From Ignelater luminosus (Eukaryota > Arthropoda > Insecta > Coleoptera > Elateridae), in contig VTPC01090583.1 of the NCBI GenBank assembly GCA_011009095.1, positions 140,449 through 204,448 on the forward strand: 64,000 nucleotides of DNA, in the 5' to 3' direction. How positions within the stretch are numbered: the stretch's first letter is position 1; each line of letters begins with the position of its first letter. The notes below the pieces were generated by a model. The model was not told where the DNA came from. It was given only the letters and a program-made list of their open reading frames with translations, and ran no database searches. Positions 10,520 to 22,295 of this stretch are shown piece by piece. The position numbers were made by a program, and so were the translations under genes.

Positions 10520-12330
10520 AAAATCCATGGAAATTCAAAAGCGCCGGTGGTTTAATGCAAAATCAGTGAGAGTCAGTGGATGGTAGCAACGCTTCTTAGA
10601 GAATTAAAATTCACAAATGCTGAAATCCCTTTAAAAACTCCTGTAAAAAGATTGACAGATATCTATGAAGAAAAATTGGAAATGTAGAGAAAATTAAATT
10701 AATTAACATTTAATTAGTTCAAAAGTAAACTTTATTGTTAAAATGGTATTAGAGTTAAGTCGACATCAAGTGTTTTGTAAATATTTTCATAAGAAGTTTC
10801 GTACAAGTTTACGATGTATTCTTGTGAAGTCGAACCCTACCGTACATACATATATTATCTAATGCGTGCAATATGACTCCATATCCTGCATGTTTGGATG
10901 AGCTCCATAAGCAATAAACTTTTCATGTGTCTTACAAAACTATACTTTTAAAAATAGAATAAAAATGGATTTATCGGCTTAAATGTCTCGTTGATGCGTA
11001 ATCTCAACATCTCAGTTTTATACCTACAATATCTTGTATAAGACAAATTTCGTTTTTGCTTGCTATGGTACTTATCAGTATTGAAAGAACTAACTAGATT
11101 TTTGTACCTTGACTATTAATAAATTAATATTGGAGTCCTATTCTCTTATATGCATCAGTTGTCGCAGCACAATACAATAGAAAAGTTTTAAAGGAGAAAT
11201 TTTATGATTCACACAGTTTTTGATAAATTGTGCGCTTATGTGTGTACTTTAATTCAACTTCATTCTTACGCTTCTATACCCTTTTGTTGTATTTCATTTT
11301 CTGTTCTTTCTTTTTTTTTTGTTAAGCAGCTAAAAAAACTAGAGTAGTTTATCCTATTTTTCAAAATTCATGTTGAATAGTACATCTCTACATAATATAA
11401 CAAATAAAAGAATGAGATTTTTTTTCTTTTTTGTTTTCCTGTTTTTATTTTTCATTTCTTCCATTTTAGAAGCAGAGGCAGACTTTTGATTCAGAAATAT
11501 ATTCTTTAAAATATAGCAAAGGTTAAGGCTTTCTAACATCGAAGTAGGTAGATAAATTTAATTTTAAAATAAATACATTTTATGAAATTCGCTTCGTGAA
11601 CATCCTCGAATATCTAAACAGCCGTTGTTTATAGTTTTGATACCTACAGCCTGAATATACGCCTGAATATAAATCAAAATCAGAAATGTACATATAATAC
11701 TATATCAGTTAATTAAATTTATTGTTATTATATACAGAAAGGATTTACACAGAAAGGACCTCCAGCTCTTATAAACCCAATTTCTGTTGTGGCTTTCAAT
11801 AACGTCTTGAATTGTTTCGGAGAAAACCATTGCACGATATAGCTTACACAGTAGCCAAAGGATTTTCAAGAAAATTAACCCCATTTGCGGGTGGATTATC
11901 CCACTGGCGAAAATACATTAAGTTGTACCGTTTTAATTAGCACGAGTTAACCTGATTAGAACGATGTTTGTGGAATTCCGCAACAGCTAATATTTAAACT
12001 TGGTAGACTTATTCGCGAAAATTAATTAATTGTAGAGATATGCAACGTTTCGGAGAATATAATGGTACACTTGATGAATTTGCTGCTCGATCGGTGCACT
12101 CATGAAATTGAAGTGGTGTACTCTTATTAAAGCTAAAATAATCTGCATAACATACTATAACAGCTTTGTGTAATTATTGTCTTTATTTCTTCCGAGCCTT
12201 CTACCGTCTCGGTTTTGCATTTCGTTAATATTCATGCAGTTACAATTAGAAAAGGTACCTGGTATATTAAAGTAACATGGACTTTACTTAAAAGTTTTCT
12301 TTAAGAAACAATAAACTCGAGCACTTTCTC
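10520..12330. other. AT-rich stretch with one small unassigned frame
   Basis: A short forward frame at about 10580-10687 reads VATLLRELKFTN and then LTDIYEEKLEM before a stop; it resembles the C-terminal tail of a LINE polyprotein but is too short to assign. The rest is AT-rich with a T-rich patch near 11300-11470. I see nothing else. Confidence 0.3.
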
Positions 12331-12464
12331 TTTACATCTTTATTAAGCATAAAGGAACATCTTGATTTGGTAATTTTAAAACCAATTTACATGAATCAAG
12401 CGAGCGAGTTTTCAAAGTGCAAAGTAAACAGCTACAAAAGTTACTAAATAAGTGGAATGAATGT

Positions 12465-12506
12465 ATACAAAGTAGTTGATAAGTGTGTCCGGGCGCTGTT
12501 TTATAG
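12465..12506 (-). promoter_or_regulatory. Candidate TATA core promoter, reverse strand
   Basis: On the reverse strand GGACTATAAAACAGCGCCCGG gives a good TATAAAA (12499-12505) at the edge of a GC-elevated island. A transcription start would be expected near 12470-12475, where the sequence is TTATCAACT; this is not a good insect initiator. In a roughly two-thirds AT window such words arise by chance, so this is a weak call that rests on the GC context. Confidence 0.2.
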
Positions 12507-12721
12507 TCCTTTGTGGCACTCACCCTGGAGACACAATGAGTTGTGGGCTAGAGGCGGAAGCATCTCAAAGAGCACACGCTGCATGCGGTCTGATTACTTC
12601 CTCTCACGCTGACCTCGACTTCAGCGACCCTACCAATCCACAGAACTCGTATCCAACTCTTTTATATTCATATATTATACATATAACGAATACAAGGGGT
12701 GGGTTTGATAAAAACTATTAA
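12476..12721. other. GC-elevated island, unassigned
   Basis: About 200 bp here are clearly richer in G and C than the surroundings and open for 81 codons on the forward strand. The predicted peptide has no recognised domain. No transposon motif is visible. Such an island could be a host exon, a promoter region or a SINE; the TATA sequence on the reverse strand (separate entry) favours a regulatory reading only weakly. Confidence 0.25.
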
Positions 12722-13729
12722 TTCAGAACTCTCAGTCTTTCAAATAGGACTTTTCGCTTGCGTAAAATGAAATTCAGAATTTCTAATTTGAGTGTTAATT
12801 ATCAAAACTGTTAGTAGTCGTAAAGGGAAACTGACAATAAAACTGATAAGGAAATTTTAATTAAAAATGTATCATTTCTCAAGGTGTTTAAAAATAGTTT
12901 TTACAGAAAATTAATGGGCCTTTTTCCACTGAAACATTTTTCTATGTTTTATCAAAACATTTCTTTTGTACCTTACAGGATAATTTAGTAACATTTAAAG
13001 AAATTGAGATATAAATTACTGTTAGAGCAACCACTGATGTTGAAAATAGTGTGTATAATCTAAATCAGTTTTTGCTCGAAATCAGTACTATAGTGGGCTT
13101 GTATCAGGTTTCCACTGTTGTGTAGGTTTACCTTAATCTTACATTTTTTGTAGTGTCTGTGGGTTTTGCTAATTTAGAGATAGGAAGATTACTCGTAAGA
13201 TTATACATGTAACAAATTTACTTTTTTAAAATTTCAAATACTTAGTTTCAACCATCGCGTGAGCGTTGTCGCGTCATCGTAGGTCACATACATATTTGTC
13301 TCTGCTATTCTTGCATATTTATATTGCTCCAGTTTTTAAAATCGTTTTAACTGGGTATCTTTTCAATTAAAGGGTGAATTCAACGCAAACTGTAACTTTT
13401 TCATTTTTTTTGAGCTTCTCTGTTAAAATTGCTTATTTTAGTTTTAATTAGTAAGCAACAAGGTTTGGCATAAAAATAACTTAACAAAAATTCTCTTTTA
13501 CCATAAACGTGTGTACACAATTATACATAGTTGAGCTAGATGAATGTTTTCTGTAAATAGTCTGGTTTAAGGTCTGTTGGAATTCAAAGCGCGGTTCTTC
13601 TAATCACTTGATTTAAGGGTTATTTTTTACAGTTAAGGTAAACGACAAGGAAAGCAAGTATTAGTGCTGAATAGTACAACGACTTTAAGAGCGTCTATTC
13701 CATTTTAGGAAAATCTATCAAGTTCTTTC
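12722..13729. other. AT-rich stretch, nothing recognised
   Basis: No open frame, repeat or RNA gene that I can support. The end (13500-13729) may hold the decayed C-terminal part of the mariner transposase that follows on the reverse strand. Confidence 0.4.
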
Positions 13730-14350
13730 AAAGAATCATCCATGTTTGTCGTTGCAAGAAGATTTTTCTACTTTGATTCATTTGGGAAGATGCAGAATGA
13801 GAAATCTGTTGAGTAGAACGGATTCGAACTTCCGTTTATGCATATTTTTGATCTTTTGGTTCAATAGAAATCTTTTCTTAGACAAATGTTGTCGTTTCAA
13901 AATTTCAATAAATTGGCGTACTGATATTTGTCGGTGATTATTTTTCCTTTTGCAAGATGGTTTATTTAAAAACTTTTTATTGCGTTACTTATAGATCAAA
14001 CACAGCGACCACAAACTTTCCAGTAGATCGTGCAGATTTTGTCTCGTTTGAAGCTAAATCATTGGCTCTGTGTCTACTGTTTTGACTTCCTTGGACACAG
14101 TTGATTAATGATAGGTCTAAATTCTGTAAACCGATGGGAAACATTAGTTTGGTTTACATTCGAAACGCCACAAATACTCAAATGAAGTGTCTAAGTGAAG
14201 TCTCTAAACTAGTGCGAATAACTGCAGTGCAGAAATGTATGCCATTCGTTCAGCTGAGATCCTCACCATCTTCATGACATTAATTTAAATTTTGACCTGT
14301 AGTCGTTCAAAACCACTTTTTCGATCATTACTTCGGTTGTCACTTCACGT
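13730..14350 (-). mobile_element. Mariner-type transposase remnant
   Basis: On the reverse strand three blocks in order match a mariner transposase. VTTEVMIEKV-VLNDYRSKFK (14285-14346) fits the linker after the DNA-binding domain. LHLDTSFEYLWRFECKPN (about 14135-14200) fits the LDIS-x-x-LERF-x-x-DPN segment. NETKSARSTGKFVVAVFD followed by EKIITDKYQYANLL (about 13905-14060) fits the segment with SAGKVMA-x-VFWD and GKTITGEYYANLL that lies between the two first acidic catalytic residues. The DETW box is not readable. Mariner enzymes cut and paste at TA sites. Many stops and shifts show an old copy. Terminal inverted repeats were not found. Confidence 0.65.
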
Positions 14351-15539
14351 GAGTTTTGTTTTAAATTCGTCAATTAATATGTAAACGACTTGAAACAGCA
14401 GTGAAGACTCACCAAGAACAGTCTCTCACGCGGCTTTGATTCAAACAATTTTTCCTTTTTCAGACAAGAGAAATTATTTTTCTACGATCTCCACAAATTA
14501 TGCAATACATCAAAGAAGGGCATTTGCTAACTTGAAGATTCAGACGAAAATCTTGTTGATATTAGTCATCATTAGGTCACTTATCCTAATTATCACACAG
14601 CTTCTATGATAACAATCCCACTAAAAAAGCCAAAACTGTTTGGGAACTCACGTTTCCTTGTAAAGCAACAACAGCTCGTATAGACAAACGTTTGATGTTT
14701 ATATCATATCCAGAGTAATCTGCAGTTTCTAAAGATAAAAAAAACAGTGGAGACTTCACTCAGGCTTTAAAAACAAAAACTATGAGCTGCCCAAAAATAG
14801 TTTAGCATCACTATACAATGAAATGATTTGGGAGATATATAAAATTATTGCTCGTTGCAACTTACCTCCTTTTACAGCGTCGCAATGATGAGAAAATGTA
14901 AAAGAAATTCAGTAATAGTCGAAAGGGCAGACGTTTCACCTCCTAATAGTCATATACGGCAGGAAGCTTGAAAGAAGCAATTAATGATGTTAGTAATATG
15001 AAGCTAACTATATTACAAGCTACTCAAAAATACTCAGTGACACAATTTACTAGTGGAGGAAGACTTCTAAAGCAAAATATGACACAGGATCTAGCTGGGT
15101 GCCCTATGCTCTGAGCCTAGAAAAGAAGAAATCTTTATTTGGTAGCTTAATAGTGTTGCTACATCGAGATATCTCTTCGACCTGTTAAGTTTTTTACTTG
15201 TGAAAACCTATTTTGACAACAAAAGAATGTGAGAGCTACGTTTTACTGATAATATGCCCGGACGATTCTAGGCTTTTTTCGTCGCTTTAGCTTAGTTTTG
15301 TTTTCTCGGACGTCATGTGCTTTAATAATGATCGAAAGTATCAAACCATTTGCCAAGACAACTAGCGGAGGGACCGAAATCCAGGGTTCTATAATATGAA
15401 ATAAAGAAAACTCAAGATGATTATTATAATCAAAACTCAATTTATTCAATATTCTGTAAACAAAAGGCAAACCTAAAACGGGATTCGGTTAGGAAAATGG
15501 GAGTAAATTCAGTCATCTACTTATAATAGAGGGTGCGAA
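14351..15539. other. Unassigned AT-rich stretch
   Basis: This stretch may include the missing N-terminus and end of the mariner copy up to about 14500. Beyond that I see no motif, only a 75-codon reverse frame at 15243-15470 without known features. Confidence 0.35.
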
Positions 15540-16145
15540 CGGCTTGAAGTTCAAGCAGTTACTAGACAGCTGACGGATTGGTGAAGTCCTTGACGGCTGG
15601 CAGCTGCGGACCATCCAGCATATACCATCACTGGGACTCATCTAAGAAAGATAATGGTTTCTGCGGCCAGGTACCCACCGCAACGCCAACGCCTTATATT
15701 GAGGGAAGGGCCGCGGTACCCGCCATATGGTACACCGCACGGAGAAGTAGCCTCTTTAGAGTCAAGACCAGCGATATACAGACCTGGAAATGATACCTAA
15801 GTGCCCACTACACAGTATTCAATCCACTACTTAGTACAGCGCACGGGCTTCGACAAGCTAACAATGTACACTGCCAGGGAAATGTCCACCACAAGTGTCC
15901 ACCACACAATATCCGGCGAGGTCGTAGAAAATAGCTTTCACCCGTTACACAGTACAGCTCAAGAGGGAGTAGCATCTTTAAAACGCTCACCACCCATACT
16001 CAGTGCTTACTTTTGCTCCTGGGGCAGAGTTCCATCAAGAGTCCTGAATCCTCCGGCACCAATGGGGTATGCACTGATGCACTATAATCGTTCACCACCA
16101 ACTCTTCAACGATATTCTAAGACTGGACGGGGTTGCCTGCCCTAG
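15540..16145. other. GC-rich 600-bp island with short internal repeats
   Basis: This island is markedly GC-richer than its flanks and open for 71 codons (15578-15793) and then 114 codons (to 16145) in two forward frames. Words like ACTACACAGTATTC, ACTACTTAGTACAG and TTACACAGTACAGC recur between 15805 and 15965, which suggests decayed internal repetition. One frame is rich in proline, tyrosine and arginine (for example GPRYPPYGTPHGE). No mobile-element motif is seen. It could be a decayed exon of a repeat protein such as a cuticle-type protein, a GC-rich repeat, or a regulatory island; none is established. Confidence 0.3.
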
Positions 16146-16555
16146 AACTGGAGAGGTTCAACATTTATTCCTGAAAATCCTTTAGTCTTTTCATTTATTG
16201 AGTTCTGGAACTGGATAGAACTCTTTTTGGCGTTTCAGTCCTTATTTTTGTACATGAAATCAGTCGGAATTAACTGCGTAGGTAGGAAATATATAGGTAA
16301 GGAAACAACCTAATTTATCTGCAAAATGTACAATAATAATTGCAATTAAATTCAACATTTAGATTCAGATTCATTCAGGTGTTAACAAAATAAACTTCGG
16401 TTTCCATTTGAAAGATTTAACTTTTACCAAAAAGAACAAGAACGACAAATTATTTTGTAATGAAATTAGATTATGCAGTTATATAAACAAAAATATTATA
16501 TGTACGGAAAATTAATTTTTACGGTGGAGTTTTCATTGCATCTAAACGACCCCAT
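16146..16555. other. AT-rich stretch, nothing recognised
   Basis: About 400 bp with stops in all frames and no visible motif. Confidence 0.4.
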
Positions 16556-17125
16556 CACCTATCATAAACAATGACTGATAGTCCTGGTGCAAAACAAATT
16601 GTTTTTAAAAGAGGAAATAAGCATTCTAAAAGAGTTATTAATTCAATCAAAACTAAAATTAGTCTAATTTATGCGGCCACAGCAGATGGTCAGCTTCTGC
16701 CAGCATTAAGGAAAAGCATCTATGAAACTCTTGAACCCAGGGTAGGCCAAGGGAATAAACGGTCCCAAAGTTGGTGATTCGATTGGTTTATTACACTTGC
16801 AGTTTCATTTTGTCAAAACAATCTTTTATCTTACTTTGTGGAATCGTTTTGAGAACATGCCAAAAACTCGATGTAGCATTTATTGCCATCCCTAGTTATG
16901 CCACACGTGTGTTACAATTATTGGATGTGGCATTTTATGCATCATACTGACGTAATAGTGGAGCGAGATTTTTCCAAATTGCGCACCTCATCAAAACACT
17001 TGAAAATAAATCAGATAAAAATGACAGAAGACTAAAAAATTGAATTTTGGGTTTTTCAAAAGCTGGATTTCATCCAATGGATCCTAATAGGCCAAAATCG
17101 AGACTATCTCATCAAAGAGTAACAT
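16556..17125 (+). mobile_element. Pogo-like DDE transposase remnant
   Basis: A forward frame of 68 codons (16571-16777) reads DSPGAKQIVFKRGNKHSKRV, then TKISLIYAATADGQLLP, matching the DDE-domain core of pogo/Tigger-type transposases of insects, where NYDET-x-x-x-DDPG is followed by TS-x-S-x-M-x-x-GSADG-x-LLPP. The first catalytic aspartate region lies just upstream in decayed form. Later blocks agree: DWFITLAVSF after a shift, LDVAFYASY (16921-16947, the QPLDVAFF motif with the last catalytic region) and GFSKAGFHPMDPNRP (17050-17094, the GFRKTGIYPLDP motif). These enzymes move DNA by cut and paste into TA. The N-terminal helix-turn-helix region is not readable and no terminal repeats were found. 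Confidence 0.75.
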
Positions 17126-17925
17126 AAGGCAGGACGTCTAGTGTCTAATACCATTAGAGACATGCCGAGAGACTTGAAATTAGATAATTCTGATAAACAA
17201 AGAACAACCTGGTAAGAACATCTCAGAACAAGATTTGATGACAGGCAGAAATCCCGAAGAATCCTTGAAAAGGCACACATCATTTGAGTCGTTGTCTGAG
17301 GTATCATCTAAAGATTTCAACAGATGACAATTACCATGAAGTTGCTGACAACATTGATGACATTTTTCTTATTATTAATTAACATTCAAAATATGATCAA
17401 GAAAACTAAATCCAAAAAAGAGACTAATGGGGGATTTAATTTTTTTCCAAAAAAGGTCTATTCTATGTACTTGAGTTAGAAGGTTTACCACTTAAGTTTA
17501 AAATTTTTTTATCTCAAAAATGGTGCTTTGATAAAAGTAGGTAATGAGATACCTTGAATACCATGGAGAGATATAAAATGTTCATAGGATATCAAACCTG
17601 TAACTTGACTTAAAATTATTATAAAAGTATTAGTCAAAGTATTAAGATTCTATTTTGCAAAATATTTGACCTGATCTTGTGTGACCTTAAGCCAGTACAT
17701 TGGCATCTTGTATACTACTAAAAGGAAATTGTTATTATACATCAACTGGCCAACAAAATGGTCTTAAGTTTAACTTTGTTAGTCTAACAAATTAGACAGA
17801 ACATCTATAAAAATAAAAATAAACGCTATTAACTTTTCACTATTAGAAAATCACAGTTTTCGAATGTGAAAACCCTCTTTCTTTTAAATGTCACTTTTCG
17901 TAAAGTAAAGCAAACCTAATATCAC
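17126..17925. other. Possible C-terminal tail of the pogo-like element, then unassigned
   Basis: The first 450 bp could encode the decayed acidic and lysine-rich tail of the preceding transposase, since short forward peptides such as FFPKKGLFYVLELEGL resemble the tail region of the family. This is weak. From about 17600 the sequence is AT-rich with nothing recognised. Confidence 0.25.
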
Positions 17926-18084
17926 AATATTGGCTGGCGTCGCGGTGGTATTTAAAGTGTTGAGAAGCTTTTCCACTGAACCGACTTTCCGCCTTTTAAG
18001 ACAAATTTTGGTCAGCTCTGATACGCATTTGTTGAAATCTTGTTCGTACTTGTACTATTATGACTGCATCTTTTTGCCTAGGCT

Positions 18085-18860
18085 GACTTTGACACAATTT
18101 GGTCGTATTAAAGTCGTCACGTTGTTGCAGAAAAGACTCTCCCAGCAAATGGTAGGTGCACGACTTAGAGTGACGCGTCAAGGATGTGAAACAGGCTCCA
18201 CAGCACGCACTCAGCGGCAAATCATCCATGCGTTACAACAGCTGCCTTTCTTTAGCCTTAAAAGAAATACAACTTTAAATGCAAAACACTTTCTCTTCCA
18301 GGGTGCAAGTTTTTGCGTAAATCATAAGAAACTGTTTGCACTCTTTTTCTGAACAGCAACAGAGCAAAGCGATTGTCATAGGGACGTGGGCATTCAAGTT
18401 GGGATTTTTTGGAATACTTCGTAATGTGTACTGATGAGACCTGGATTGCGCTGCATCCTGATAGTACATGTGTCAACCCATGCAAGAATTCAGCACGTTC
18501 AGGAAGTGTAATGGATCTATCGTACAACTTTGACTGCTCAGCGACACATTGATGAGGTGTCGCAAGTGGCAACCAATTTATTCCGGTGAAGGACAATATC
18601 CAACCACATCAAAGAGTTGTGGTGACAAATTTTATGCAGTTCTGTCAGTATGATCTGTAGTGATTACCCATGGAACGTGCTAAAAAATATGTAGCGACAC
18701 GGCCTAATTATCCGAAAAACTGTCGAGACATTTTCAAGGCCGCAATAAAAAAATGAAACGCTGCATCTCCGGAGAGCCTTAATAACGTAATTCCGAGCAT
18801 ATCACAACGTGTCTAAGCTGTAACTGATGCGGACAGCAGAGAGAGTTATTACAGTTGAAT
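18085..18860 (+). mobile_element. Tc1-like transposase remnant
   Basis: Blocks appear in the order of a Tc1-type transposase on the forward strand. LTQFGRIKVVTLLQ (18086-18127) fits the start helix of the first DNA-binding domain. The segment with CETGSTARTQRQ (18184-18219) fits the ETGST-x-R-x-x-GSGRPR linker. MCTDETWIALHPDS (about 18430-18468) fits the SDE box with the second catalytic residue region. TLTAQRHIDEV (18526-18558) matches the L-x-x-QRYIDE-x-L motif. SLNNVIPSISQRV (about 18772-18812) matches the C-terminal LI-x-SMPRR helix. Several shifts and stops occur. No inverted terminal repeats were found. It is an old, dead copy. Confidence 0.65.
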
Positions 18861-18989
18861 TTAGTTCTTGAAAAGGCCTCATACAATACTTTCTGTGAGA
18901 AGTCTTAACAAATACTTTCAAATTGCCAGTAAGTTGGAAATGTTGATAGTACGACCATCTGGAAACATCAAATACTTGGCCTAATCAGA

Positions 18990-19440
18990 AAAAGAACTGG
19001 TAGGATTTCTGATTGGAATGTAAAGGTCATTTCTTCTCCTGGCAAGGAATTAATTCTTCCAGCACTGTACATTGGTTTGAGTCTTTTGGTGAAGGATCGC
19101 TATCTTTATACCATTCATTATTTGACGTTGTTTCGATCAGCTTCTTTCATTTGACCATTTCTTGTTTCCATTTTTTTTAAATATCTGGATGACGGTAATT
19201 CTAACTGTGATCTGTTTCTGTTTGTTTAATTGATTGGATGGCAACTTCGCCATTAGTAGGACATAGTAGAGCATTTGATGTTGAAAGCTGATCCATATCT
19301 TCAACTAATGATTGATGAAAATATTATTTGAGTGGATCAAAGAAAGACTTGTCAAGAGGTTTTAAAGCCTGATTAGCATTAGAAAGTGAACATTTTTTGA
19401 CCTTTCTGTTGTCAGGATTTTCCTGGTTCATTTATGTTCC
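18990..19440 (-). mobile_element. Second pogo-like transposase remnant
   Basis: On the reverse strand ANQALKPLDKSFFDPLK (19327-19377) matches THKLQPLDVSFFKPLK, the last catalytic region of Tigger/pogo-type DDE transposases. Downstream come DMDQLSTSNALLCPTNG (19237-19290, like the QPSTS linker of this family) and a lysine-rich and acidic tail with EWYKDSDPSPKD (about 19075-19115). The order fits the C-terminal third of such a protein. It is on the opposite strand from, and a different subfamily than, the copy at 16.6 kb. Only one strong motif supports it. Confidence 0.45.
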
Positions 19441-22295
19441 TGATTTATCCATGTTGAATGTATTGGAAGCCTTGTGCAACAACTGATAATAAATTAATTA
19501 TTGTTTTTTATAACACACTAGAAAAGCTTAAAATTCATAGCTCTTGACTTCTTACTGTAGAGTTAACTCAGTTAGCTTAGTTAAAAATGTTTTTTTTCCT
19601 GTATATACTACCCAAATGTCTAGACTCAAAGACAGTTTTCTCTCCTTTGATTAAGTTTCGCGATTCCGTTTGATTTTTCAGGGTTGCTTTAGGATTTTCT
19701 GCTTGCAAAATTGTTACATTTCCCCTCATCACTTCTGAATGAATTTTGGAAGCGACTTCAGTGTTGCTATTACAATGAGAGTCTTCATATTTTCCTTTTC
19801 AGAGTTCTATTCGTTTTTAATGAGTATTATTGTGTTATAGGCAAGAAAATGCTAATAAATCTAATTTGAATTTCTTTTATGTAGATGAAAGATATTTTAT
19901 ATTTGTCCTTGCCCTTATTATGTAGCAACAAAAAAGTTATAATTGACAATATTCCAATTTCATAATGCCCTTCAACTTTATCTAAAAGCAAATTTTTTGC
20001 TTTCACTATGCTATTCCTGAATTTCATATTTACATATCTCATCTCTTTATGGAAAAAAATACCGACCTAGAAAACAAGCGAGTTGAATAAAGTAAATGTC
20101 AACGGTATGCTCTATAGTTGAAAAGTTTTTTAGCTTCATTTTATCTAATATTAGTTATACGAAAACTTAATCCTACGTAAGTTTACATTACATGATTATG
20201 ACTGATTACTTCATTTCCAGCTTCTAGCCTATTTAAATTTTAAATAGAAAAGTAAATCTGCTTAATGCTAAATTAATTAGAGCTACCGCCTATACTAGAA
20301 GAGAAAATACAAATGGATTTATCATAATTTTTAGAAATTTATTTTTTTTAATTGCGATTTTCAATTGCACTTCGTGCAAAATCTTTTAGTATACTATAGA
20401 CTGAAAGTATTCCTAACAAATTTTATTAAAAATATTTATAAAATTTTTCAAATCTTCTAAAATTTATCCTGAAATCCGGCAAAATCCCTAAACGCCATAA
20501 AATTTATCACGAAGGTATTTTATGTATTATAGGGAATAAGTAATTCGCTTCACTTTTCCCTTGATCTTCAAGGAAATTCAAAAGCATATTCTGGGAATGT
20601 CAGGGTATTAGAGAACACATAAAAGATGTATTTTAGGTATTTTCATAAGAAATTTACTTTGGCAGAATTTATAAACAACGTTATGAATTATAAAATTTGT
20701 GTTTTCCTTTTGTGATTAATTTTTTATATTATACAATTTGCGGAAGTTATTAGTTACTATAATTTGACGTAAAGTTGCAACCGTTCTTTAGTTATTAAAA
20801 GACGCATAAATGATTTTAGAAGCTTCTAGGAAAATCTTATTAGTGTAGGAGTCCTCAATGAAAAACCTTGTAGGAGTTTTTACAATCTGTAATTGTTAGC
20901 AATTTGCTCAATACTTTTTCTTAAAAAACTTTATAAAGTAAATTATTCATGGTATACACCAAAAGTTATTTTTTAATGTTAAAAAAATTATAAATTTTAT
21001 CAAGATCATTCTTAGTTTTACAAAGCTGAGCTTGAATGCTCTAACAAGAAAAGTTAATGTTCCAATTTAACTAAATTTGATAGCGATGGCTCCCCGTCCT
21101 CAAATGCATAAATATACAAATAGCATTAACTTTGTAATATAAAGTTCTACTTGAAACTCGACATTCATTGTCTAAACACTAAAAAGCTTTTGCATAAATT
21201 ATTTCGGTAGCCACCACCTATACAGCAGACGGATTTGTTTTTGTACAAACCTCTATATAAAGTGTCGAATTTTTTTTACCAATTTTGAATTACTAAAGTG
21301 AAGAGGAAAATTAATAAAATAAACTCTACAGAGTTCTGCCATGTTATCCATTGTATTATTATTTCTAGTCACGTTTACTTTCCACAACTTACCTTTGACA
21401 ACCTTAACTAACTAAAACAGGTGCTGATGCTGTCTATAAATAAATTTTATTATGTGTAAATAGATGAGAAAATTGTTTTATCTCGGAATGGAAACTGAGG
21501 TCGTGGAGCATGCTGATTAACAATTAAGTCTCCTGCTGAATATACAAAATTGTCACGCTAATTTTGATGGCATCTTTTTGCGAGGCGGCCTAATGTTCAT
21601 TTATGATCCGGCCTTTGATTTAAAACAATCTTCTCCGAACCTCTGAGCTCATTCTGCTAATATTTAGCTTGCCTCTGCCGCCTCCTGTTTTGTTGTACTT
21701 GTATATCTAATCTTTTTTCCATGTCTCTTATGTGTCTGAAGGTCTTCGTTTTCTGTAATTCTAAAGTTTGTTGTGTTTTTGGTTTTCTGCCCTGGCTATC
21801 GTTGCGTATGTAAGATTGCTCTGTTAGTCTGGGCACAAACTTCTTGAATAATATTCAGGAAACTTGATATAATAGCACTCAAATAATTTAACGACATGAT
21901 ATGCCTAGCTGTCTGATCGTTGATAGCCAGCTTGCAGCAAAAGGGCTTGCTCAAAGTTTTCGTTTTGCTTATAGATATGTATTTGCGTAATAAATTAGTT
22001 TCGAATTATTTGAAAAATGTTTAAAGGTTACAAGGTTGCTTTAAGTTTTTGCAAAGAATGCAGCATCTTCAGCTTGCCTCTATCTTTTACTCCATAACAA
22101 GCTTAAATAATGCAGAGGGCTCTCAAATTTCTCTTACACTGCTCACCTCTTCCGTTAGTTTGCTCTGGTATTCAGATCTCTGATATTGAGGAGTATTTTA
22201 CCTACTGGCACATCCAATTTAATGGCTTTATTGATAATCTGTTGCAAAATGATTACAGAATTAATTGTTAACCTGTTACGTTTTTAATCTTGCTA
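19441..22295. other. 2.8 kb AT-rich stretch, nothing recognised
   Basis: The stretch is very AT-rich to about 21480, then somewhat richer in C and T. I see no open frame with a motif. The part at 22050-22290 could belong to an older LINE next to the following copy, without support. Confidence 0.45.

Noticed and set aside
15540-16145. CpG-island promoter call
   Set aside because: No TATA or initiator was seen and insects generally lack such islands; reported only as a GC-rich island.
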